41,703 nt of DNA. Origin: Nitrospinota bacterium. GTDB taxonomy: Bacteria > Nitrospinota > Nitrospinia > Nitrospinales > JACRGP01. Below are positions 8,787-16,548 of this stretch, piece by piece. The notes below the pieces were generated by a model. The model was not told the origin of the DNA and did no database searches. It was given only the letters and a program-made list of their open reading frames with translations. Both the position numbers and the translations under genes were made by a program. The DNA lies in contig JACQQK010000174.1 in NCBI GenBank assembly GCA_016207065.1, positions 1 to 41,703 of the forward strand, given 5' to 3'. Within the stretch, counting starts at the first letter, position 1. Every line of letters starts with the position of its first letter.

Positions 8787-10616
8787 GTGATGAATCAGTC
8801 ACGGAACCCCCTGAAAATAACCGATACCATCCTGCGGGACGCGCATCAATCCCTCCTGGCGACCCGCATGCGCACGGCGGACATGTTGCCCATCGCCGAA
8901 AAGCTCGACCGGGTGGGCTATTTTTCCCTGGAAATGTGGGGCGGAGCCACCTTCGACAGTTGTTTGCGGTTCCTGAACGAGAACCCCTGGGAGCGAAGCC
9001 GGCAGTTAAAAAAACGCATGTCGAAAACCCCGTTTCAAATGCTGTTGCGGGGACAAAACCTCGTCGGCTACCGGCATTACGCCGACGACGTGGTCGAACG
9101 CTTCGTGAAAATGTCCGCCGACGTCGGCATCGACATCTTCCGGATATTCGACGCGTTGAACGATTTCCGCAATATCCGCAAGGCCATGGACACCGCCAAG
9201 AAATGCGGCAAGACCGTGGAGGGGGCCATCAGTTACACCGTGAGCCCCGTCCACCACACCGGACTCTACGTCAAGCTGGCCAAGGAGCTCGAGGACATGG
9301 GCGCGGACATCATCTGCGTCAAGGACATGGCCGGGCTCCTCACCCCGCCAGTGACCCGCGAACTGACGTCCGAGATCAAGAAGACCGTCAAGCTCCCCGT
9401 CCACCTGCACACGCACGCCACCACCGGGCTGGCGGGGATGAACCTGCAGTGCGCCATCGACGCGGGGGTGGACATCGTCGATACCGCCATTTCCAGCCTG
9501 GCCATGGGCACCTCCCAATACGCCACGGAATGCGTGGTCGCGGCCCTGAAAGGGACGCCGAGGGACACCGGCCTGGACCTCGACCTGCTCCATGAAATCG
9601 CCGACTACTTCCGGGAGGTCAAAAAACATTACGCCGAATTCGAGAGCGACTTCAAAAGCGTGGACGTCAAGATCCTGGATTCGCAGATCCCCGGCGGGAT
9701 GATTTCCAACATGGAAAACCAGCTCAAGGAACAAAACGCCTCGGACAAGCTGGGCGAGGTGCTGAAGGAAGTGCCCAAGGTGAGGAAGGAAATGGGATAT
9801 CCCCCGCTGGTGACGCCCACCAGCCAGATCGTCGGATCGCAGGCCACGTTGAACGTCCTGACCGGCGAACGCTACAAAATCATCACCAAGGAAACGCGCG
9901 AATGCGTCCTGGGCAAGTACGGCAGGCTACCCGGGCCCATAGACCCGGAACTGCTGGCCAAGGCGACCGCCTCGGGCGGCGAAAAGACCATCGATTGCCG
10001 GCCCGCCGACCTGCTGGAGCCGGAATGGGACAAGGTCGTGAGGGAATGCGCGGAGTCCAAGATCGACCGCGAGGAAGACTTGTTGTCCTACGCCATGTTC
10101 CCCAAGGTGGCGCTGAAATTTTTCGAGAACCGGAGCAAGGGGACAACGGAACCGGCGCCGTCTCCCGCCAAGGCGAAGGCGCCCGAGACCCCGGCCCCCC
10201 AGCCTGTCGCGCAACCGGCGGCGACGCCAGCCCCGGCCCCGGCTCCCGTAATGGCGCCCGCCGGGTCGGCCGTTTACAACATCAAGGTCGAGGGCAAATC
10301 CTATTCGGTGGAAGTCGCCCTCGCGGGGTATATTTCTCCGCCGCCGGGCGTCCAGGCGGCCGTTCCGGCGCCCGTCGCCGTCGCCGCGACCCCGGCGCGG
10401 GCCAAGGAGATCCTGTTTTCCCCGCTCCCGGGCTCCGTCCTGGCCGTCAAGTGCCAGGTGGGCGACCACGTGCGCAACGGGGACACGCTGGTCGTGCTCG
10501 AATCCATGAAAATGGAGACCGACATCAAGTCCCATTGCGACGGGACCGTCCATTCCATCACGGTCAAGGAAGGCGCCTCGGTGCAAACGGGGGACGAACT
10601 GGTCGTTATTCAATGA
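8787..10616 (+). CDS. oadA: Oxaloacetate decarboxylase alpha subunit / pyruvate carboxylase subunit B with biotinyl domain
   Basis: 609 aa; ITDTILRDAHQSLLATRMRT, DIICVKDMAGLLTPP, Pro/Ala linker, biotin site VLESMKMETDI. Confidence 0.93.
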   Translation: MMNQSRNPLKITDTILRDAHQSLLATRMRTADMLPIAEKLDRVGYFSLEMWGGATFDSCLRFLNENPWERSRQLKKRMSKTPFQMLLRGQNLVGYRHYADDVVERFVKMSADVGIDIFRIFDALNDFRNIRKAMDTAKKCGKTVEGAISYTVSPVHHTGLYVKLAKELEDMGADIICVKDMAGLLTPPVTRELTSEIKKTVKLPVHLHTHATTGLAGMNLQCAIDAGVDIVDTAISSLAMGTSQYATECVVAALKGTPRDTGLDLDLLHEIADYFREVKKHYAEFESDFKSVDVKILDSQIPGGMISNMENQLKEQNASDKLGEVLKEVPKVRKEMGYPPLVTPTSQIVGSQATLNVLTGERYKIITKETRECVLGKYGRLPGPIDPELLAKATASGGEKTIDCRPADLLEPEWDKVVRECAESKIDREEDLLSYAMFPKVALKFFENRSKGTTEPAPSPAKAKAPETPAPQPVAQPAATPAPAPAPVMAPAGSAVYNIKVEGKSYSVEVALAGYISPPPGVQAAVPAPVAVAATPARAKEILFSPLPGSVLAVKCQVGDHVRNGDTLVVLESMKMETDIKSHCDGTVHSITVKEGASVQTGDELVVIQ

Positions 10617-10629
10617 AGGGCTAAAAATT

Positions 10630-10682
10630 GTAGTTGCCTGATTCATCAGGCGCTCCAACCGCCCAATAAATTGGGCAACTAC
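10630..10682 (-). repeat. Double-hairpin interspersed repeat, copy 2 (inverted relative to copies 1 and 3)
   Basis: GTAGTTGCCTGATTCATCAGGCGCTCCAACCGCCCAATAAATTGGGCAACTAC. Confidence 0.92.
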
Positions 10683-10810
10683 AACTTTTTATGGACGATT
10701 GGGTTTATGAAAAAGGCGATTTTTAAAGATGCTCTGAAGATGAATTTTAACTTTCAGGACCTCGCCGGCGAAATTCCGCAAATCGCCGGGGACCCGATGG
10801 ATTAAAAACC

Positions 10811-11104
10811 ATGTCCGATTTCTTTTCCTCGATCATCGTTTCCGTCCTGGCCTTGGGCGTCATTTTCGTGGCGCTCTCCACCCTCATCCTGTTGATCAAG
10901 GTCATGGTTTTCCTGGCGCCCTACAAGGCCCCCCAGAAACCGCAGAAAAAAAGCCCGCCCGCCAAAAGCGCGCCGGCGGCGCCCGCTCCAGCGGGAGCGG
11001 GGCCGGCCTCCCCGGAACAAACCGCCATCATCCAATCCGTTCTGGCGCACCACCTGGGCCGGCCGCCCGGCGACATCCACATAACCAACGTCAAGCCGCT
11101 CTAA
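10811..11104 (+). CDS. oadG: Oxaloacetate decarboxylase gamma (OadG)-like subunit
   Basis: 97 aa, N-terminal TM helix, Pro/Ala-rich linker, C-terminal AIIQSVLAHHLGRPPGDIHITNVKPL; between oadA and oadB. Confidence 0.75.
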   Translation: MSDFFSSIIVSVLALGVIFVALSTLILLIKVMVFLAPYKAPQKPQKKSPPAKSAPAAPAPAGAGPASPEQTAIIQSVLAHHLGRPPGDIHITNVKPL

Positions 11105-11122
11105 CGGGAGCCCAGACAACTT

Positions 11123-12262
11123 ATGCAATTCAATTTCCTGGACGCGATAATTAAAATTGTGAAATCCACGGCGTTTCCGGCGTTGACCACCGGCCATGCG
11201 GTGATGATCCTGGTGTCGTTCGTCCTTATTTACCTCGCCATCTGGAAAAAATTCGAACCGCTTCTCCTGCTCCCCATCGGGTTCGGTTGTTTCCTCGCCA
11301 ACATTCCCATGGGTTTGATGAGCAACGTGGACGAGGGCGGCCTGCTCCACTATTTCTACTTCGGAGTCCAGCACGAGATCCTGCCGCCGCTGATCTTTCT
11401 CGGCGTCGGGGCGCTCACGGACTTTGGGCCCCTGCTGGCCAACCCCGCGACCCTCCTGCTCGGCGCGGCGGCGCAGTTGGGCATCTACACCACCGTGATG
11501 GGGGCGACCCTCATGGGCTTTACCTTGAAAGAGGCCAGTTCCATCGGCATCATCGGCGGGGCGGACGGCCCCACCTCGATTTTCGTCGCCACCGCCCTGG
11601 CCCCGCACCTGCTCGGGCCGATCGCCGTGGCGGCCTATTCCTATATGTCGTTGGTGCCGCTCATCCAGCCGCCCATCATGCGCTGGCTGACCACGCCGGA
11701 GGAAAGAAAGATCAAGATGGAGCAGTTGAAGCCGATTTCGCCGACGGTGAAGATCCTGTTCCCGATCGTGTCCACGCTCGTGATCTGCCTGATGCTTCCG
11801 CCCATAACCCCGCTGGTCGGCATGCTGATGCTGGGCAACCTGTTCCGCGAGTGCGGGGTGACGGCGCGGTTACAAGAAACGTCGGAGACGCACCTGATCA
11901 ATATCGTCACCATCCTGCTGGCGCTGGCCGTCGGGTCTTCGATGACCGCCGAGACCTTTTTGACTTTCGAGACCATCAAGATCATCGTCCTTGGGCTCTT
12001 GGCGTTCGCCATGGCGACGGCGGGCGGCATCTGGTTCGGGAAGATCATGTGCAAGGCGACGGGGGGCAAGGTCAACCCGCTCATCGGGTCGGCGGGTGTT
12101 TCGGCGGTGCCCATGGCGGCGCGCGTCTCGCAAAAAGTGGGCGCCGAGGCCGACCACACCAACTATCTGCTGATGCACGCCATGGGGCCGAACGTCGCCG
12201 GCGTCATCGGCACCGCCGTGGCGGCGGGCGTCTTCCTTTCCCTGTTCGGGGACATGCCGTGA
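11123..12262 (+). CDS. oadB: Sodium-ion-translocating decarboxylase beta subunit
   Basis: 379 aa polytopic; GIIGGADGPTSIFVATALAPHLLGPIAVAAYSYMSLVPLIQPPIM and GSAGVSAVPMAARVSQKVG. Confidence 0.93.
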   Translation: MQFNFLDAIIKIVKSTAFPALTTGHAVMILVSFVLIYLAIWKKFEPLLLLPIGFGCFLANIPMGLMSNVDEGGLLHYFYFGVQHEILPPLIFLGVGALTDFGPLLANPATLLLGAAAQLGIYTTVMGATLMGFTLKEASSIGIIGGADGPTSIFVATALAPHLLGPIAVAAYSYMSLVPLIQPPIMRWLTTPEERKIKMEQLKPISPTVKILFPIVSTLVICLMLPPITPLVGMLMLGNLFRECGVTARLQETSETHLINIVTILLALAVGSSMTAETFLTFETIKIIVLGLLAFAMATAGGIWFGKIMCKATGGKVNPLIGSAGVSAVPMAARVSQKVGAEADHTNYLLMHAMGPNVAGVIGTAVAAGVFLSLFGDMP

Positions 12263-12314
12263 TTTGAAGAAGTAAGCGCTGTTGACTCTTTACAGCTTGG
12301 GGACGGCCGTTTGA

Positions 12315-12512
12315 CTATTTCGAAAGGAATTTATCTCTCACCTGTTTCAACCCGACGCTGGGCCGGTCGGCCTCTTTTTTCTTGGCGGCGCGCAGATCCA
12401 GAATGTCTTCCGCGTTAGCCAGGAGTTCCCGCAAGGCTACAAATTCCTCGTAAGGCAGAACGACAAACTCCTTCTTGCCGTTTTTAGTCAAAATTTCCGG
12501 GTGCAGTTTCAT
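12315..12512 (-). CDS. Phd/YefM-like antitoxin-type protein, no adjacent toxin
   Basis: MKLHPEILTKNGKKEFVVLPYEEFVALRELLANAEDILDLRAAKKKEADRPSVGLKQVRDKFLSK. Confidence 0.6.
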   Translation of the reverse strand: MKLHPEILTKNGKKEFVVLPYEEFVALRELLANAEDILDLRAAKKKEADRPSVGLKQVRDKFLSK

Positions 12513-12576
12513 GACGGCATCCGTTCATAGTTCAAAATACTTGGACAACTGGCTGAAAAACGGCGGTCGATAGCGC

Positions 12577-13476
12577 TTAGTCTCGAACCCAACTCAAATC
12601 GCGCCCGACAAGCAATTCGCGCATATGCGCGTGGTGGGTGTTTTTCATGGCGACGGTTTTTGTTTGAAAACCAAACTTTTTCGCGAGAGAGACGATTTCA
12701 TCATTGTTGTCGTAGGTCATCAAGAAATCCCCGGCAATCCGTTTGGTAACCGCAAATAGCTTCTCATGATCGAGAAGATGGTGAGTATAGAGCCGGGCGC
12801 CGGCTTTTTTACCGGCCACGGTATAGGGCGGGTCAATAAAAAACACGGCATGTTTGTTCCTGGCGTATTTCTGAATTACCGATATCCCATCGCCCTCGAT
12901 GATACTTATGCGGTCTCTGATTTGAGCGATTAAACGAATGCGGCGGGCGAGAGTTTCAGGGTACCAGCGAGATCGAATTCCCTTGCCGTTTTCTCCAACT
13001 TTAATAAATCCGCTACCAGGCGCCAGAATCCCTCCATGGCAGGTTCGGTTTTTAATGATCGTTCTAAAGGCATTGCGCTTTACCGACGATTCCTTTTCGG
13101 CTAATTCCTTGCGTATATTGTCTTCGGTTAGATCAAACGAAAGAATACGATGCGCAAGCCATTCGCTGTCGCCCTCAAGAATTGTTTTCCAGACAGCGGC
13201 AACTTCGGCGTCAAGCTCGACAAGAACCACCCGCTCGGCCAAATGCTCAAAAGCGGCGGTAAGACCAACTATAGCGCCACCCGCGAATGGTTCAATCAAG
13301 ATAGATGGCGATCTCTCGAAATTTTCCAGCCACCGCCGAATGCGTGGGATTAACCAAGTTTTCCCGCCTGGATAACGAAATGGACTCCGTTTGGGAACCG
13401 AGGCCACATTGACAATACCATCCGTTACCGGGGCATCGAATAATGTCATTTGTTGAGCGCTTCTAGAAGTTCGCAT
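12577..13476 (-). CDS. D12-class (Dam-like) DNA adenine N6-methyltransferase
   Basis: SPFRYPGGKTWLIPRIRRWL, LIEPFAGGAIVGL, FFIDPPYT. Start at 13476 or 13449 is likely, since the 13548 ORF start lies in the upstream gene. Confidence 0.88.
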   Translation of the reverse strand: MRTSRSAQQMTLFDAPVTDGIVNVASVPKRSPFRYPGGKTWLIPRIRRWLENFERSPSILIEPFAGGAIVGLTAAFEHLAERVVLVELDAEVAAVWKTILEGDSEWLAHRILSFDLTEDNIRKELAEKESSVKRNAFRTIIKNRTCHGGILAPGSGFIKVGENGKGIRSRWYPETLARRIRLIAQIRDRISIIEGDGISVIQKYARNKHAVFFIDPPYTVAGKKAGARLYTHHLLDHEKLFAVTKRIAGDFLMTYDNNDEIVSLAKKFGFQTKTVAMKNTHHAHMRELLVGRDLSWVRD

Positions 13477-14352
13477 CGATGGTCGCCGTGTCGGGTGGAT
13501 TGCCGTCGTTTTCAAGTTTTTCATCCACCTTTTCCTGTAATAACCCAAGGAAATCTTTCATATTCCCTGGCTCGGATCGCGTTATCTTTTCCAAACTCTC
13601 GTTGAATTTCGTGTAAACCGCCCTCTCCCTTTTCAGAGTATGGATTTTCTGGTTTTTATCGTAACCCAGATCATACACAAGCCAAGCGATATCCGCTTTT
13701 TCCCGAGAGACCTCCTCCAAAGACGGTAGGGTAGCAAAGAATCCTTTATTCAAAGCCACGGCTGTTTTCTTCCCCCATGCCTTTAGAATACCACCTTTAA
13801 AAATCAATTGAGGCGCAAGTCTTTTTCTCGAGGATGACAAGTAATCTGGACGGGGATAGTTCGGGCGACCCAGCCAATTCATCCCCTTTCCGGCACGAGG
13901 GTCTTTCATATAATATTCAAATAATATTCAAAGGGATTGCGGATGTTACCTGAAATATAAGCCGCCTGTACTTCCAGTGCGCCAAAATCGGTGACCTTAC
14001 CAGCCGCATCATAGGATACGATTACCACATCGATATTTCCGGCGGATTTATCGTGTTTATCCTTTAAACGGACCTCGGTCAACGTGGTCCACCGCGTTCC
14101 GGCAGGAAAGAAAAAGGTTGCCGCATCCTCGGCTATAAGCCATTTCTCGCGAAACCGTATTGGACAGGTGATTGCCAACTCGCCATCGGTTATGACGCTA
14201 CAAACTCCGAGAGGATCATTGGCTTTATCCTTCGTACAATTCGGAACTTTATTGTTAAATGGACAAAGCCGATTCTGGCGGCAACGGACCGCTTCACGGC
14301 TCATATTGTCAATGGGAAACCCGAAAACCTCGGCGAGTGGATGTTTGGACAT
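13463..14352 (-). pseudogene. NotI-family restriction endonuclease, split into two ORFs (14352-13906 and 13909-13463) by an 11-bp tandem duplication
   Basis: N-part MSKHPLAEVFGFPIDNMSREAVRCRQNRLCPFNNKVPNCTKDKANDPLGVCS... (Cys-rich NotI-type start); C-part ...YPRPDYLSSSRKRLAPQLIFKGGILKAWGKKTAVALNKGFF. Deleting one repeat unit reads NPFEYYMKDPRAGKG in frame. Confidence 0.8.
13910..13931. repeat. Perfect 11-bp tandem duplication ATAATATTCAA x2
   Basis: Read directly at the frameshift point of the NotI-like gene. Confidence 0.97.
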
Positions 14353-14607
14353 TTAAAGTTAATGCTCAGTGTGTAGATTTAAAAACGAGTTTCTAAATAT
14401 AGGGCGGTGTCCAGGAGAAGTCCGTAATTTAGCCCCTCAAAAACTGTTTTTGGTTCTGTAAACTCCTTGACGAGCATAAAAATAACTTAAAAGAACCAAA
14501 ATGACCATCATAATGTATGTGAACTGACTTGGCGCGGATGGTTGGGCAGTCGGCGCAAAAAAAAAAGCGGCCTCCGGAAAAAACGAGCATGGTTTATTGT
14601 AGGCCCG

Positions 14608-16446
14608 TCAAGGTCCGCGGGATTCGGCTTGCAGGTATTGGCCCAGCCTGAGCTCCGTCTCCGCTTGCCGGGCAAGGCCCCGTTTCCTGTACAGGTTCCC
14701 AAGGTTCAGATGGGCCAGCGGGAAATCGAAGTCGACGCTCAGGGCCGTTTTATATGCCTTTTCCGCGTCGTCCGGACGGCCCATGGCCTCGTAAACGAGG
14801 CCGAGGTCGTTATGCGCCTCCAGGTTGTCGGGCCGCAACCGCAAGGCGGACTGGAACTGCCGTTCCGCCTCCTCCAGCCGTCCCGTCAAGTAATAGGCCG
14901 TCCCCAGGTTGACGTGGACCGCGGCATCGGGCCGGATGGCCAGCGCCTTTTCGAACTCCGCCTCGGCGTCCGCGAATTTCTTTTGTTCCAGGTAAACCAA
15001 TCCCAGGCCGTTGATGGCGTAAACGAAGCGCGGGGCCAGTTTCAGCGCCGTTTTATACCGGGCCGCCGCCTCCCGCAACTGCCCTCTTTCGGCGTAGGCC
15101 TTGCCCAGGCTGAAGTAGGCCGCGGAGAAACGCCGCGGATGGCGCTCGACGACGTGTCCCCACAAGGACAGGGAATCTTTCCAAATCCGGTTCTGCTGGA
15201 CCGTCGCGTAACCGAGAACGGACGCGACGGCGAGACCTCCCAGCACGACCGCCGCCCGATAAGCCTGGATGTGCCTTGCCCGGCGGTCCCCCGTCCACAA
15301 AAAGGAAATCCCCCGCGCCGCGAGGAGATAGAACCCCAGCGTGGGAAGATAAGCGTAACGGTCCGCCGCGCCCTGCCTTCCAACCTGGACGATGCCGATC
15401 ACGGGAAGGAGGGTAATCAGATAATACGCCCAAATAGCCAGAAAAACTGGTTTCCCCCTTTTCCGCATCCAAACGGTCCAGCCGGTCAACGCCAGGAGAG
15501 TGACGACCGCGAGAAGGCAACGCGGGTTGCCCCAGGAGAGATCGTCCGGCAGGGGATACAGCGGGGACAGGCCGGAGGGCCATAACGTTTTTTCCATGTA
15601 GAACAGGAGGCCCGATGCGGCGTTCAAAATCCGTTTGTCCGCTCCGAGGTAATCGATGGGCACGACGGCGCCCATCCGGCTTTGCGCCGCCAGCGTGACG
15701 GTCCCGACGGCGAGGCTCAGGACGAAAAACGGCAGTTTTTCCCAAAGCAGGGGGAGGAGATCGGCCCGGCTCCGGTATCGGTCCAATACAAACGCGTCCA
15801 TCAGCAACAGCGTCAAGGGGACCGTAACGGCCATCGGTTTGGACAAGAGGGCGAGAGCGAACAGCGACAAAGCGGCAAACGGCCAGGACCTGTAACGCGC
15901 CCCCGCCTTCCTCGCCTCAGCGTAGGACAGATAGGCCAGATAGACGGCGAGGACGAAAAAGGCGCACAACACGTCCTTGCGTTCCGAGACCCAGGCGACG
16001 GACTCGACGCGCAGGGGATGGACGGCGAACCACAATGCGGCGGCCGCGCTTCCGACATGGTTGGAGGTCTCCGCTTGCGGCCCGGGCCGCGTTATCGCCA
16101 GGATCCTCGCGAACAGGAGGAAGACCATGACGGAGTTCAAAACGTGCAGGGCCACGCTGGTGAAGTGGTGTCCCCGGGGGTCCAGGCGGAACAACCGGTA
16201 GTCCAGGGCGTGGGAGATCCAGGTGAGGGGATGCCAGTTGGCGGTTTGGAAACTGACCGCCATCTTTTCCAGGTTCCGCCGGTCCAGGGAGTGGACCATG
16301 GGGTTGTCCTTGATAAACTCGGGGTCGTCCCAGTCCACGAAACCGTTGTCCAGGGCCCCCTTGAAAACGAAAAACGCCGCCAGCATGACCGTCGCTAGGG
16401 CGAGGAGGCGGGTCCGGTCCGCGCGGGGGTTGGCGGGACCGTTCAT
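14608..16446 (-). CDS. TMTC-like integral membrane protein with C-terminal TPR repeats
   Basis: 612 aa; FVDWDDPEFIKDNPMV, NWHPLTWISHALDYRLF, VAWVSERKDVLCAFF; C-terminal TPRs. Confidence 0.85.
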   Translation of the reverse strand: MNGPANPRADRTRLLALATVMLAAFFVFKGALDNGFVDWDDPEFIKDNPMVHSLDRRNLEKMAVSFQTANWHPLTWISHALDYRLFRLDPRGHHFTSVALHVLNSVMVFLLFARILAITRPGPQAETSNHVGSAAAALWFAVHPLRVESVAWVSERKDVLCAFFVLAVYLAYLSYAEARKAGARYRSWPFAALSLFALALLSKPMAVTVPLTLLLMDAFVLDRYRSRADLLPLLWEKLPFFVLSLAVGTVTLAAQSRMGAVVPIDYLGADKRILNAASGLLFYMEKTLWPSGLSPLYPLPDDLSWGNPRCLLAVVTLLALTGWTVWMRKRGKPVFLAIWAYYLITLLPVIGIVQVGRQGAADRYAYLPTLGFYLLAARGISFLWTGDRRARHIQAYRAAVVLGGLAVASVLGYATVQQNRIWKDSLSLWGHVVERHPRRFSAAYFSLGKAYAERGQLREAAARYKTALKLAPRFVYAINGLGLVYLEQKKFADAEAEFEKALAIRPDAAVHVNLGTAYYLTGRLEEAERQFQSALRLRPDNLEAHNDLGLVYEAMGRPDDAEKAYKTALSVDFDFPLAHLNLGNLYRKRGLARQAETELRLGQYLQAESRGP

Positions 16447-16460
16447 GGCGACGCCGCCCC

Positions 16461-16533
16461 GTCATCGCGAGCGAACGGAGTGAGCGCGGCGGTCCCGATA
16501 CTGGATTGCCTCGGCAGAGCCTCGCAATGACGC
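16461..16533. repeat. Interspersed inverted repeat (GTCATCGCGAGCG...CGCAATGAC type)
   Basis: CGTCATCGCGAGCGAACGGAGTGAGCGCGGCGGTCC...CCTCGCAATGACGC. Confidence 0.75.
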
Positions 16534-16548
16534 TTGTTCGTCGGCGTT

